From a virus, in IMG/VR virus record IMGVR_UViG_3300009159_000334, positions 1 to 23,273 of that record: a DNA stretch of 23,273 bases. The stretch is one strand, 5' to 3'. Under the pieces are notes generated by a model, which saw only the letters and a list, made by a program, of their open reading frames with translations, was not told where the DNA came from and did not search any database. Below are positions 1 through 8,862 of the stretch, piece by piece (positions within the stretch are counted from its first letter, which is position 1; the number at the start of each line of letters is the position of its first letter). A program made the translations under genes and the position numbers.

Positions 1-1
1 T

Positions 2-253
2 ATTGCACATTCACAAAATGTAACAACTATTGTAGATGCTAACAAAGCAGAATATGCTCAATCAGATGAAAAACAAAGATGGAGTGATGATGCGTTTGGT
101 AATAAAATTGCGTCAATTCCTTTAGTCGTATTCCAAGAATTAGAGAAACAAGGTATCACTCGTGGCTTTACTGTATTAGATATGCCACGATTCAAAGCAT
201 GGTTAAATAACCCAGATAACAGAGCATTTAGAACAAGGACAGGCAGAATATAA
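2..253 (+). CDS. C-terminal part of an unrecognised phage gene (5' end outside window)
   Basis: An open frame enters from the left edge in frame 2 and ends at the TAA at 251-253, giving 83 residues. The visible part is polar and ends in a basic stretch (PDNRAFRTRTGRI). It has no membrane segment and no motif I can assign. The stop codon overlaps the start of the adaptor gene in a TAATG junction, so the two are translationally coupled. Its position just before the adaptor, where capsid genes normally end, suggests a head or head-completion protein. This is inference from context only. Confidence 0.75.
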   Translation: MAHSQNVTTIVDANKAEYAQSDEKQRWSDDAFGNKIASIPLVVFQELEKQGITRGFTVLDMPRFKAWLNNPDNRAFRTRTGRI

Positions 254-879
254 TGGCAATAACAAACTATACAGACCTACAGTCTACCATAGCCGACTAC
301 TTGGCTCGTACAGATTTGACAACACAAATCCCATTGTTTATTCAATTAGCAGAAAACAGATTAAGACGTGATTTGCGTATTAGACCTATGCTTAAAGTGG
401 TAACAACACTCACAACTGCTTCAGACCCAACAATAGCATTACCTAGTGACTTCCTAGAAATGCGTGATATGCACATAGAGTCTAGCCCTATACAAACGCT
501 TGTGTACCAAAACCCAAGTAACTTTTATAGAAATACAAAGGCATCAACATCAGATAGTGGTGCTCCTAAATTCTATACTGTCATGGGTTCAGAGTTTCAA
601 TTTGCACCTATTCCAGACTCTGCATACACGCTTAAAATGGTTTATTACGCAACACCATCATATTTAAGTTCAACAGTTACATCTAATGCGTTTTTAGCTA
701 ATTGTCCAGACTTATTATTGTATGCAAGTCTTGGTGAAGCAGAGCCATATTTGATGAATGATGCAAGGGTTCAAACATGGGCAACATTATACGACAGAGG
801 TCTTAACTCATTAACAGTATCAGATAGTGCTGGTGAAAATCCATCTGCACCAATGGTAATTTCATTAGCAACACGATAA
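253..879 (+). CDS. Head-tail adaptor protein (phage adaptor family)
   Basis: The 208-residue product resembles the phage adaptor family seen in podoviruses such as SU10. It has a helical N-terminus (TDLQSTIADYLARTDL...IQLAENRLRRDLR), then a beta-rich part with a PSDFLEM segment, and a helical C-terminal part (LLLYASLGEAEPYLMNDARV). Adaptors form a ring below the portal and join it to the tail. The length and internal order fit the family. The ATG overlaps the upstream stop (TAATG). The next gene follows after a 9-base gap containing the AAGGA ribosome binding site. Family assignment rests on recalled sequence pattern; the role in the particle is inferred from the family. Confidence 0.75.
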   Translation: MAITNYTDLQSTIADYLARTDLTTQIPLFIQLAENRLRRDLRIRPMLKVVTTLTTASDPTIALPSDFLEMRDMHIESSPIQTLVYQNPSNFYRNTKASTSDSGAPKFYTVMGSEFQFAPIPDSAYTLKMVYYATPSYLSSTVTSNAFLANCPDLLLYASLGEAEPYLMNDARVQTWATLYDRGLNSLTVSDSAGENPSAPMVISLATR

Positions 880-888
880 GGATAAATC

Positions 889-1275
889 ATGGCAGAAATG
901 AGCAATTATTTAGAGAACGCACTTATTAATGGCACTCTACGAGCAACATCTTACACAGCACCTACAACAGTTTATGTAGCTTTATACACTACAGACCCAA
1001 CAGACGCAGATACAGGTACAGAAGTAACTGGTGGATCTTATGCTAGACAATCTGTTACATTTGCTGCACCTTCTAACGGTGTAACTACTAACTCTGCTGA
1101 CATTACATTTCCAACAGCTACCGCAGCACAAGGCACTGTAACTCACATGGGTATTAGAGATGCACTTACAGCAGGTAATCTTCTTTACCATACACCTTTA
1201 GATGCAAGTAAAACTATTGATTTAGGTGACATATTTAAAATCACTACTGGTAATCTTTCAGTAACATTAGCGTAA
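889..1275 (+). CDS. Gp80-like phage tail fibre protein
   Basis: The 128-residue protein begins MAEMSNYLENALINGTLRAT and continues with VYVALYTTDPTDADTGTEV. This is a distinctive signature of a small tail protein family usually labelled tail fibre (Gp80-like). The rest is beta-rich with a THMGIRDALTAGNLLY segment and a C-terminal SVTLA strand, also typical. The length is normal for the family, so the gene looks intact. Its start has AAGGA eight bases upstream. It opens the fibre block and sits between the adaptor and the first repeat-rich fibre. The precise structural role in this family is not well settled. Confidence 0.7.
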   Translation: MAEMSNYLENALINGTLRATSYTAPTTVYVALYTTDPTDADTGTEVTGGSYARQSVTFAAPSNGVTTNSADITFPTATAAQGTVTHMGIRDALTAGNLLYHTPLDASKTIDLGDIFKITTGNLSVTLA

Positions 1276-1284
1276 GGATAACTC

Positions 1285-2871
1285 ATGGCTCTCGTAGTTA
1301 AAGATAGGGTACGAGAAACCAGTACCACTACAGGCACAGGTGCACTCACGCTTGCAGGTGCAGTCACTGGATTCCAAACATTCTCTAGTGCTATTGGTAA
1401 CACAAATACAACATACTATACCATTACTAATGGTGCAGAATGGGAAACAGGTATTGGTACAGTAGGTGCTGGCACATTAACTAGAACAACTGTATTGGCA
1501 TCATCCAATGCTGGTTCTGCTGTAACATTTAGTGCAGGTACAAAAGATGTATTCTGTACATATCCAGCAGGTAAGGCACTTTATACAGACGCTTCTGGTA
1601 ACGCTATTGGTTTAGGTACAGTTGCATCTACAACAACGCTTACAAATGCCACAGGATTGCCAATTTCAACAGGTGTAAGTGGTTTAGGTACAAACGTAGC
1701 TACTGCATTAGGTACAGCAGTAGGTAGTGCTGGTGCTGTAGTCGTCAATGGTGGTGTATTAGGTACTCCTTCATCTGGTACATTAACAAACTGCACATTT
1801 CCTACACTAAACCAAAATACTTCTGGTAGTGCTGCATCACTTTCAGCAACATTAGTAGCAACAAGTGGTGGTACAGGACAATCTACTTATGCAGTAGGTG
1901 ATTTATTGCAAGGTGCTGCAACTAATACACTAGCTAAATTAGCTGCTGTAGCCACAGGTAACGCACTTATTTCTGGTGGTGTTACAACTGCTTCATCATG
2001 GGGTAAGATTGGTCTTACAACTCATGTATCTGGTACATTGCCTATTGCTAACGGTGGAACTAACTTAACTGCATATACTACTGGTGACATTATTTATGCT
2101 TCTGCTACTAACGTATTATCAAATTTAGCAGACGTTGCAACTGGTAATGCTTTAATATCTGGTGGTATTGGAGTAGCTCCAAGTTATGGTAAAATTGGTT
2201 TAACTACTCATGTTTCTGGAACACTTCCAATAGCAAATGGTGGAACTAACTCTACAGCAACTCCTACAGCAGGTGGTGCAGCTTATGGTACTGGCACAGC
2301 AAATGCTTATACAGCAGTAGGTACAAGTGGTCAGCCATTAATATCAGCAGGTGCAAGTGCTCCAGCTTTTGGTACATTAGCTTTAGGTACAGCAAATACA
2401 AACGTATCTGGCACATTAACAGTAACTAACGGTGGTACTGGTGCATCAACATTAACTGGTGTTATAAAAGGTACTGGTACAACTGCAATGGTAGCAGCCA
2501 CAGCAGGTACTGACTTTGTAGCTCCAGCAACAGCAACTAACTTTACTGCTCAACAATACTTTGGTACATCTACCTTAACAGACGGTGCAACAATATCATG
2601 GGCAGTAGGTGCAGCTCAAGTAGCTACAGTAACTATTGCTGGTAACAGAACATTTGGTGCTCCAACTGGTTTAGTATCTGGTGCTTTCTATTCACTTAAT
2701 GTCATTCAAGATGCAACAGGTTCACGAACAATAACATGGAACGCTGTGTTCAAGTGGACTGGTGGTACAGCTCCTACACTTTCAACAGCAGCATCAGCAA
2801 AAGATTTCTTTGTATTCCGTTCAGACGGTACAAACTTATACGAACAAGGTCGTAGTTTAGGAGTAGCATAA
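1285..2871 (+). CDS. Repeat-rich tail fibre protein with shared C-terminal domain
   Basis: This 528-residue, Gly/Ala/Thr-rich protein has few charged residues and the low-complexity beta pattern of fibre shafts. Residues about 195-425 hold four tandem units, each opening with GGTG or GGTN. Two of them are very similar (62-residue period, both containing GKIGLTTHVSGTLPIANGGT). Residues 432-528 form a C-terminal domain that recurs in the fibre at 3288-4238. The N-terminal 100 residues (about GAVTGFQTFSSAIGNTNTTY) probably attach to the particle. The gene starts after an AAGGA site and ends in a TAATG overlap with the next gene. Receptor binding by the C-terminal domain is inferred. Confidence 0.75.
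   Translation: MALVVKDRVRETSTTTGTGALTLAGAVTGFQTFSSAIGNTNTTYYTITNGAEWETGIGTVGAGTLTRTTVLASSNAGSAVTFSAGTKDVFCTYPAGKALYTDASGNAIGLGTVASTTTLTNATGLPISTGVSGLGTNVATALGTAVGSAGAVVVNGGVLGTPSSGTLTNCTFPTLNQNTSGSAASLSATLVATSGGTGQSTYAVGDLLQGAATNTLAKLAAVATGNALISGGVTTASSWGKIGLTTHVSGTLPIANGGTNLTAYTTGDIIYASATNVLSNLADVATGNALISGGIGVAPSYGKIGLTTHVSGTLPIANGGTNSTATPTAGGAAYGTGTANAYTAVGTSGQPLISAGASAPAFGTLALGTANTNVSGTLTVTNGGTGASTLTGVIKGTGTTAMVAATAGTDFVAPATATNFTAQQYFGTSTLTDGATISWAVGAAQVATVTIAGNRTFGAPTGLVSGAFYSLNVIQDATGSRTITWNAVFKWTGGTAPTLSTAASAKDFFVFRSDGTNLYEQGRSLGVA
1867..2430 (+). repeat. Tandem fibre-shaft repeats (GGTG/GGTN units)
   Basis: Three consecutive units start at 1867, 2053 and 2239, with a fourth, divergent one at 2431. 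The first two are each 186 bases (62 codons) and encode closely similar residues such as VATGNALISGG and GLTTHVSGTLPIAN. At the DNA level many third positions differ, so the copies are old or have diverged under protein-level selection. The third unit is 64 codons and more divergent. Such repeats usually form trimeric beta shafts and set fibre length. Confidence 0.8.
2578..2868 (+). repeat. 97-codon C-terminal fibre domain, copy A
   Basis: This segment codes for the last 97 residues of the first repeat-rich fibre. It matches the last 97 residues of the fibre at 3288-4238 without gaps, with about 70 of 97 positions identical by eye. The last block, AKDFFVFRSDGTNLYEQGRS, is identical in both. 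The shared region includes a conserved TWN-VFKW core. It is most likely a trimeric fibre tip or knob, or a folding cap. Confidence 0.8.
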
Positions 2872-3284
2872 TGTTTGGGCTAGGTGGGTTTTCCCAAGCA
2901 CCATTCAGCACAGCGTTTACTGGCATACAAGTATCTAGTGCTGTAATTAATGGTATTGCAACTGTAACAGCAAATGGTTTTTCTATTGCTTATGACTACG
3001 CAAGTATAACAGCAACTGCAACAGTAGCAGCATTAGGTGGGTTAGTTCGTTATGGTTCAATTGCAATTAATGCTACAGCAACAGTTACAGCATTTCCAGT
3101 GGCTACATACGGTAGACGTGCATTTATTAATGGTAATGCTTTAATCACAGCAACAGGTACAAGATTTGGTTACGATTGGAATAATACAACAGTAGGTTCA
3201 GAAACATGGACAGATGTAGCAGTAGGATCTAATACATGGGAAAATGTTGCATCTGGTTCAAATACATGGTTATTAAAAGGGTAA
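2871..3284 (+). CDS. Small repeat-containing virion or fibre-associated protein
   Basis: The 137-residue product is beta-rich and weakly charged. It contains several copies of a short unit of the form I-N-x-x-A-x-V/I-T-A (INGIATVTA, INATATVTA, INGNALITA). It ends in three 10-residue units: VGSETWTDVA, VGSNTWENVA, SGSNTW. I do not recognise a named family. It is coupled to the fibre before it by a TAATG overlap, and the next fibre starts three bases after its stop. This makes a minor fibre component or a base-to-fibre connector plausible. The regular Trp-containing tail could be a stacked solenoid edge. Confidence 0.65.
   Translation: MFGLGGFSQAPFSTAFTGIQVSSAVINGIATVTANGFSIAYDYASITATATVAALGGLVRYGSIAINATATVTAFPVATYGRRAFINGNALITATGTRFGYDWNNTTVGSETWTDVAVGSNTWENVASGSNTWLLKG
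3192..3269 (+). repeat. 10-residue GS-x-TW repeats
   Basis: Three consecutive 30-base units encode V-G-S-E/N-T-W-x-x-V-A, the last one truncated to SGSNTW. Each places one Trp in the same position. They form the C-terminus of the 137-residue protein. Confidence 0.75.
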
Positions 3285-3287
3285 AAA

Positions 3288-4238
3288 ATGGCAAAGACAA
3301 AAATTAGTGAATATGACTCAACCGCAGGGAATAATACTGACATAAACAGTATTAACATTGACGAGGGATGTTCACCTTCTGGCATTAATAATGCAATTCG
3401 TGCACTCATGTCACACCTTAAAAACTGGCAAGGTGGTACAAGTGGTGATGCTTTACCTATTGCCTCTGGTGGCACAGGTGCAGTGACTGCTGGTGCAGCT
3501 AGAACAGCTTTAAGTGCTGCTTCTACAGGCTCTAACTCTGACATTACAGCACTCACAGCACTCACTACAGCACTTACCCTCATGCAAGGTGGTACAGGTG
3601 GCTCTAAATCATCAGTATCCAACGTAGCAAGAACAACTAACGTAGCAACTATTACAACATCATCAGCACATGGCTATACAACTGGTGATAAGGTTACAAT
3701 TTCTGGTGTTACAACTGCAAATTTCAACGCAGCAAATGTTACAATAGCATCTGCACCTACAACAACCACATTTACTTATGCAAATACAGGATCTGATGTA
3801 GCTACAACTACAGATACCACTGGTGTAGCAATTAGTTTAACAAGTATTAGAAGTAATTTAGGCATGGTATTCGGCACAGATATTCCTGCTGTCAATACTG
3901 CAACAACATTTACTAAACAACAAAACACATCTAACGTAACATTAACAGATGGTGCTAACATTGATTGGGATTTATCTTTGGCTCAAGTAGCAACAGTAAC
4001 TTTAGGTGGTACTCGTACATTTAACGCACCAACCAATATGGTGAATGGTGGATTCTACGCATTAGCAGTATACCAAGACGGTACTGGCGGTAGAACACTT
4101 ACTTGGAACTCTGTATTCAAGTGGAATGTTGGAACTGCACCTACATTATCTGGCACAGCAGGTGCTAAAGACTTTTTTGTATTCAGAAGTGATGGAACTA
4201 ATCTTTACGAACAAGGTCGTTCACAGGGAGTGGCTTAA
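3288..4238 (+). CDS. Tail fibre protein sharing its C-terminal domain with the upstream fibre
   Basis: The 316-residue protein opens with MAKTKISEYDSTAGNNTDI, a start common among phage fibre proteins, followed by INIDEGCSPSGINNAIRALM, a recurrent particle-attachment region. Residues about 50-110 hold two GGTG repeats. Residues about 114-181 contain a small beta module with SSAHGYTTGDKVTISGV that is also present in the nozzle gene at 7048-8862. The last 97 residues duplicate the C-terminal domain of the fibre at 1285-2871. The gene starts four bases after the previous stop and ends in a TAATG overlap. The whole looks like a mosaic of fibre modules. Confidence 0.75.
   Translation: MAKTKISEYDSTAGNNTDINSINIDEGCSPSGINNAIRALMSHLKNWQGGTSGDALPIASGGTGAVTAGAARTALSAASTGSNSDITALTALTTALTLMQGGTGGSKSSVSNVARTTNVATITTSSAHGYTTGDKVTISGVTTANFNAANVTIASAPTTTTFTYANTGSDVATTTDTTGVAISLTSIRSNLGMVFGTDIPAVNTATTFTKQQNTSNVTLTDGANIDWDLSLAQVATVTLGGTRTFNAPTNMVNGGFYALAVYQDGTGGRTLTWNSVFKWNVGTAPTLSGTAGAKDFFVFRSDGTNLYEQGRSQGVA
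3945..4235 (+). repeat. 97-codon C-terminal fibre domain, copy B
   Basis: This is the second copy of the domain at 2578-2868, of identical length, at the end of the 316-residue fibre. Similarity extends weakly upstream (T-A-T-x-F-T-x-Q-Q). Differences are concentrated in the first two thirds; the last third is nearly invariant. Confidence 0.8.
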
Positions 4239-6604
4239 TGCTTATTTTAGCAGCTAATGGCTCATCTAGTTATAACTTAACTAATTCTTTAAGATTTAGA
4301 AGTAGTGCAACTGCTTATTTAAACAGGACTGCAAGTGCATCTAACAGGAAAACTTGGACTTGGAGTGGTTGGATAAAAAGAGGAACTTTATCTACTAACC
4401 AAGCAATATTTACTGGAAATTCTGCATTAACAGCTAATGGATATTTTTCATTTTATTTAACTACAAGTGATACAATAATTATTGGAGATTATGCAACAAA
4501 TTGGGCAACTACTACACAAGTATTTCGTGACCCATCTGCGTGGTATCATATTGTTTTAGCTATAGATACAACACAAGTAACATCAACAAATAGAATGAAA
4601 TTATATGTAAATGGAACTCAAGTTACAGCATTTAGTGCAACAAGTTATCCAGCATTAAATTTTGACACAGGGGTTAATTCTGCTGGTGCTCATTATATTT
4701 CTACTTTTAATGCTTCAAGTCAACCTTTAGACGGTTATTTATCTGAAGTAAACTTCATTGACGGACAAGCCCTAACACCATCATCATTTGGCTCTACAGA
4801 CGCTACTACAGGCTCATGGATACCTAAAAAATATACAGGAACTTATGGTACTAATGGATTCTATTTAAACTTTGCTGACAACTCTGCACTCACAACTGCA
4901 TCTAACGTAGGTCTTGGTAAAGATAATAGTGGTAACGGTAACTATTTTGCTACAAGCGGCATAAGTATCACAGCAGGTACAACATATGACTCAATGACAG
5001 ATGTGCCTACTAATACAAGTGCTACTGTGGCTAATTATGCTGTAATGAATCCTATAAATATTTCAGGGATGACATTAAGTGAAGCTAATTTAAAAGTTAG
5101 TCAAACTGCTACAGCACAAGGATGTAGAAGTACTATTGCCATGACTTCAGGTAAATGGTATTGGGAAGTAACTAATACCACTGGTAGTGTTCATGATGGT
5201 ATAGGAATAGTACCTGATACAACTGCATTAACAACAGATTTAACTACTGTTGGTTCTAATGCAATTCTTTATTATGCTTTTTCAGGACAAAAATATATTA
5301 ATGGAACATCTTCTGCTTATGGAGCAACATATACTACCAATGATATTATTGGTATAGCAGTAGATATAAATAACAATACTGTAACATATTATAAAAACAA
5401 TACATCACAAGGTGCAATTACAGGATTAAGTCTTTCAGGCTCTACTTGGTATACTGTAAATGGTAATGGAAATAATATATCAAATGTTAAAGCATATAAC
5501 TTTGGACAACGCCCATTCTCATACACACCACCTACAGGATTTGTAGCACTAAATACATATAACCTACCTACAAGCACTATTGTAAAAGGTAATAAGTATA
5601 TGGATGCTACTACATATAGTGGAACAGGTGCTAATCAAGCAATAACTAATGCTGGTTCTTTTAAACCAGATTTTTTATGGTTAAAATGTAGAAGTACAGC
5701 AGCTACTGACCATGTAATACTAGATACCACACGAGGAACAAGTTTAAGACTTGCATCTGATACAACACAAGCAGATACAACACAAACCAATAATATTGTT
5801 TCTTTTGATACAGGTGGATTTACTGCAAGTACAGGTGGTGATGCTAACGGTAGTGGAAGAACTTATGTAGCTTGGCAATGGAACGCTAATGGTGGCTCTA
5901 CATCATCTAATGCAAATGGCACTATTACATCTACTGTTCAAGCAAATACAACTGCTGGATTTAGTATTTTGACTTATACAGGAAATGGAAGTGCAGGGTC
6001 TACAATAGGTCATGGATTGGGTGTAGCACCTTCTATGATTATTACCAAAAGAAGAAGTGCAGTAGAAAATTGGGGTGTATACCATATATCAATGGGTGCA
6101 ACTAAAGATATGTTTTTAAGTTTAACTAATGCAGCATTTACAGGTGCTAGATGTTGGAATAATACAAGCCCTACTTCATCCGTATTTACTGTAGGTACAG
6201 ATAGTGCTGTTAATACATCTACTGTGACTTATGTAGCCTATTGCTGGGCAGAAATAGCAGGGTTTAGTAAATTTGGTTCTTACACAGGTAATGGTAGTGC
6301 TGATGGAACTTTTGTTTACACAGGATTTAGACCTAAATATATTATGTATAAACGAACAGACTCAACTGGTTCATGGGGTATTTTTGATACATCTAGAAAT
6401 ACTTATAATCTTTCTACAAATGTTTTATATGCAAATCTTTCAGATGCAGAATATACAAGCACAGGTGCTGGATTTGATAATATAGATATATTAAGTAATG
6501 GATTTAAACCAAGACAAAGCAATTCTGGAGTAAACGCTTCAGGTGGAACATACATATACATGGCATTTGCAGAAAACCCATTCAAAAACTCTAACGCAAG
6601 ATAA
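4238..6604 (+). CDS. Large lectin-like tail fibre (LamG, SPRY-like, repeated C-terminal domains)
   Basis: The 788-residue protein is the largest in the fibre block. Residues about 17-185 look like a concanavalin A/LamG domain: WTWSGWIKRG, a WYHIVLAIDTT strand, MKLYVNGTQV and a YLSEVNFIDGQAL ending. Residues about 265-425 look SPRY-like (SGKWYWEVTN, then DIIGIAVDINNNTVTYYKNN). From residue 459 onward three related units of 100-120 residues begin near TYSGTGA, TYTGNGS and SYTGNGS and each continues to a KP/RP/AP-x-hydrophobic-K strand. The multi-domain lectin layout indicates binding to surface glycans of the host. It is joined to the previous fibre by TAATG. Domain names rest on pattern recognition. 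Confidence 0.8.
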   Translation: MLILAANGSSSYNLTNSLRFRSSATAYLNRTASASNRKTWTWSGWIKRGTLSTNQAIFTGNSALTANGYFSFYLTTSDTIIIGDYATNWATTTQVFRDPSAWYHIVLAIDTTQVTSTNRMKLYVNGTQVTAFSATSYPALNFDTGVNSAGAHYISTFNASSQPLDGYLSEVNFIDGQALTPSSFGSTDATTGSWIPKKYTGTYGTNGFYLNFADNSALTTASNVGLGKDNSGNGNYFATSGISITAGTTYDSMTDVPTNTSATVANYAVMNPINISGMTLSEANLKVSQTATAQGCRSTIAMTSGKWYWEVTNTTGSVHDGIGIVPDTTALTTDLTTVGSNAILYYAFSGQKYINGTSSAYGATYTTNDIIGIAVDINNNTVTYYKNNTSQGAITGLSLSGSTWYTVNGNGNNISNVKAYNFGQRPFSYTPPTGFVALNTYNLPTSTIVKGNKYMDATTYSGTGANQAITNAGSFKPDFLWLKCRSTAATDHVILDTTRGTSLRLASDTTQADTTQTNNIVSFDTGGFTASTGGDANGSGRTYVAWQWNANGGSTSSNANGTITSTVQANTTAGFSILTYTGNGSAGSTIGHGLGVAPSMIITKRRSAVENWGVYHISMGATKDMFLSLTNAAFTGARCWNNTSPTSSVFTVGTDSAVNTSTVTYVAYCWAEIAGFSKFGSYTGNGSADGTFVYTGFRPKYIMYKRTDSTGSWGIFDTSRNTYNLSTNVLYANLSDAEYTSTGAGFDNIDILSNGFKPRQSNSGVNASGGTYIYMAFAENPFKNSNAR
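5612..6604 (+). repeat. Three related 100-120 residue units in the large fibre
   Basis: Units begin at about 5612, 5972 and 6278 (residues 459, 579 and 681). Each starts with a Y-S/T-G-T/N-G turn followed by a strand ending in a lysine (FKPDFLWLK, VAPSMIITK, FRPKYIMYK). The copies are divergent at DNA level and were recognised only in translation. Confidence 0.6.
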
Positions 6605-6613
6605 GGAAAAAAT

Positions 6614-7048
6614 ATGTTTTTATTAAACGGTAACAGACTACCAGAAGGCACAGCTTTTACAGACGCTAATGGCAACCAATATCCAGCTAACTGGCTTAAC
6701 CTTTCTACAGAGGAAGAAAAGAACGCTGTAGGTATTACATGGGCAGTAGATCCAGTTCGTGCTGACGATAGATTCTACTGGGATGGTGACGTAAACAACC
6801 CTAAAGATTTAGTAGGACTTAAATCAAACTTTATAGCTCAAGTAAAAGATACAGCAGGTAAATTATTATCACAAACTGATTGGGTTATTATCCGTAAAGC
6901 AGAACGTGGTGTAGAAGTACCAGCAGAAGTAGCTCTAAAACGCACACAAATCGTCACAGAAGCTAATAGATTAGAAACTGATATAAACTCATCAACTACT
7001 GTAGAAGCTCTTATAGAGGTCTTAAATACACAAAATTGGGGTAACTAA
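6614..7048 (+). CDS. Tail fibre/tail assembly chaperone
   Basis: The 144-residue protein has the layout of small phage tail assembly proteins that follow fibre genes. An N-terminal beta part contains LPEGTAFTDANGNQYPANWL. The C-terminal half contains LLSQTDWVIIRKAERGVEVP, followed by a helix (KRTQIVTEANRLETDI). The L-x-x-T-D-W-x-x-x-R-K-A-E motif is characteristic of Phage_tail_APC-like chaperones, which help fibres fold and trimerise. The start has AAGGA about six bases upstream, and the stop overlaps the next start (TAATG). It is likely cytoplasmic and absent from the virion, by family knowledge. Confidence 0.7.
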   Translation: MFLLNGNRLPEGTAFTDANGNQYPANWLNLSTEEEKNAVGITWAVDPVRADDRFYWDGDVNNPKDLVGLKSNFIAQVKDTAGKLLSQTDWVIIRKAERGVEVPAEVALKRTQIVTEANRLETDINSSTTVEALIEVLNTQNWGN

Positions 7049-8862
7049 TGCCTACGCAAAGATTGCAATTTACAGAATGGCTACCAGACCAACCTGCCAT
7101 TGGTACAGGATTACAAGACGCTAAAAATGTCGTTCCTGTATTAGCAGGATACGCACCATTTCCTTTAGCATCTGATTTCTCTAATGCTGCTACTGAAAAC
7201 CTTAATAGCGTATTCGTAGGAAAACTTGGTGACACTGTAAAACTATTTGCTGGCGGTGCTACAAAGTTATTTAACTTTGACCCTACAACACTTAACCTCA
7301 ATAACGTATCAAGAACTGGTGGATACGGTGGATTAACTCGTTGGCAATTTACACAGTACGGTGACGTAGTGTTAGCTGCAAATAATCAACAAAGAATACA
7401 GTTTTGGAATTTAGCAAGTTCAACTGCATTTCAAGATTTAGGTGCGTACATATCAGCAACCTATACTAGAGCAGCTACAACTGTTACAGTAACAACTTCA
7501 TCTGCACATGGATATACCACAGGTAACTCATTCTTATTTTATTTTAAATCTGGTGGTGCAGCAGACGGTACTTATACAATTACCGTTACAGGTGCTACAA
7601 CATTTACACTAACAACAGCCGCTAGTGGAACTATTACCACAAGCAACGTAGACATTTATTCATCATACGCACCTGTAGCTAAAAATGTAGCTGTAGTGCG
7701 TGATTTTTTAGTAGCAGCCAATGTAGACGGTGTAACTAATAAAGTACAATGGGCGGATTTAAATGATGAAACAAAATGGAATGCTGGTGCAACCTCTCAA
7801 TCTGACTTTCAGATTATTGTTGACGGTGGTTCTATACAAAATATTACAGGCGGTGAAATAGGTATCATATTCCTAGAAAAAGCTATCTACCGTATGTCAT
7901 ACATAGGTAGCCCTTACTTCTTCCAGTTTGATGCTATCTCACGCAATCTTGGATGTTTGGTAGGAAATTCTGTAGCACAGTTTGGTGGCATGAGTTACTT
8001 CTTATCTGATGACGGATTCTATTCTTGTGATGGTCGTACCATTACTCCAATAGGTGTAGAAAAAATAGATAGATATTTCTTCTCAACATTTGATTTAAAT
8101 AATGCTGACACAATGTCATCCACTGTAGATCCAATTCGTAAACTTGTGATTTGGAATTATCCAACTGTAGCTGGTGGTCGTGCACTTATAATTTATAACT
8201 GGCAATTGCAAAAATGGACTCGTGCCGACATGGATGTAAACTATGTTGCATCTGCTGCATCTACAGGGGTTACTTTAGAAGGTATCGGTACTTTATATGC
8301 TATTTCAGCAGGTTCTTTTGTAGTTGGAAAAAGATATGAAATAGTTTCTTTAGGAACTACAACAAATGCACAATGGAATACTATTGCAGGCACTTCTGGC
8401 ATAACTTATTCAGTGGGTACTGGATTTTTATGTGCAAATGCAGGAACTGGTTTAGGAAATGGAACTGCTGTCAGCATTGAAGATATACCAGCATCACTTG
8501 ATTCTCGTATCTGGACTGGTGGTAAGTATGTCCTTGCAGGTGCTAGATTAACTAAAATTGTAACATTTACTGGTGCAAACTCTACAGCAGAACTTATATT
8601 ATCTGATATAGAAAACGGATATAACTCTTTAGTAAATCTTGCTAGACCGCTTATTGATGATGGTGCAGCAACAGTATCAGTAGCCTCAAGACGTGAATTG
8701 GATGATAACATTTCATTCTCAACACCAGTTGCAGCAGGTGAAGGTGGTCGTGTACCATTAAGAAGTGCTGGTAGATTTCATAGAATTAAAGTTAATCCTA
8801 CAGGTCTTTGGACAACAGCAATGGCTGTAGATGTCAACACAGAAACACAGGGTAATAGATAA
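7048..8862 (+). CDS. Tail nozzle / DNA-stabilisation protein, P22 gp10-like, with inserted modules
   Basis: The 604-residue protein resembles the P22 gp10 (nozzle, packaged-DNA stabilisation) family. It has an N-terminal LQDAKNVVPVLAGYAPFP segment and beta-propeller-like repeats. A central block has KVQWADLNDETKWNAG, IFLEKAIYRMSYIGSPYFF and MSYFLSDDGFYSCDG. Residues 139-201 carry an extra module with SSAHGYTTGN, like one in the fibre at 3288-4238. Residues 418-474 carry another with VVGKRYEIVSLGTTTNAQWN, a module seen in many phage tail proteins. Without the two insertions the length is about 480, close to P22 gp10 (472). The nozzle closes the tail channel. Coupled at both ends by TAATG. Confidence 0.65.
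   Translation: MPTQRLQFTEWLPDQPAIGTGLQDAKNVVPVLAGYAPFPLASDFSNAATENLNSVFVGKLGDTVKLFAGGATKLFNFDPTTLNLNNVSRTGGYGGLTRWQFTQYGDVVLAANNQQRIQFWNLASSTAFQDLGAYISATYTRAATTVTVTTSSAHGYTTGNSFLFYFKSGGAADGTYTITVTGATTFTLTTAASGTITTSNVDIYSSYAPVAKNVAVVRDFLVAANVDGVTNKVQWADLNDETKWNAGATSQSDFQIIVDGGSIQNITGGEIGIIFLEKAIYRMSYIGSPYFFQFDAISRNLGCLVGNSVAQFGGMSYFLSDDGFYSCDGRTITPIGVEKIDRYFFSTFDLNNADTMSSTVDPIRKLVIWNYPTVAGGRALIIYNWQLQKWTRADMDVNYVASAASTGVTLEGIGTLYAISAGSFVVGKRYEIVSLGTTTNAQWNTIAGTSGITYSVGTGFLCANAGTGLGNGTAVSIEDIPASLDSRIWTGGKYVLAGARLTKIVTFTGANSTAELILSDIENGYNSLVNLARPLIDDGAATVSVASRRELDDNISFSTPVAAGEGGRVPLRSAGRFHRIKVNPTGLWTTAMAVDVNTETQGNR

Noticed and set aside
982-1191. Cys-rich minus-strand frame inside the Gp80-like gene
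   Set aside because: The many cysteines arise from reading ACA/GCA-rich codons in reverse; no ribosome site, and it lies wholly within a recognised gene.
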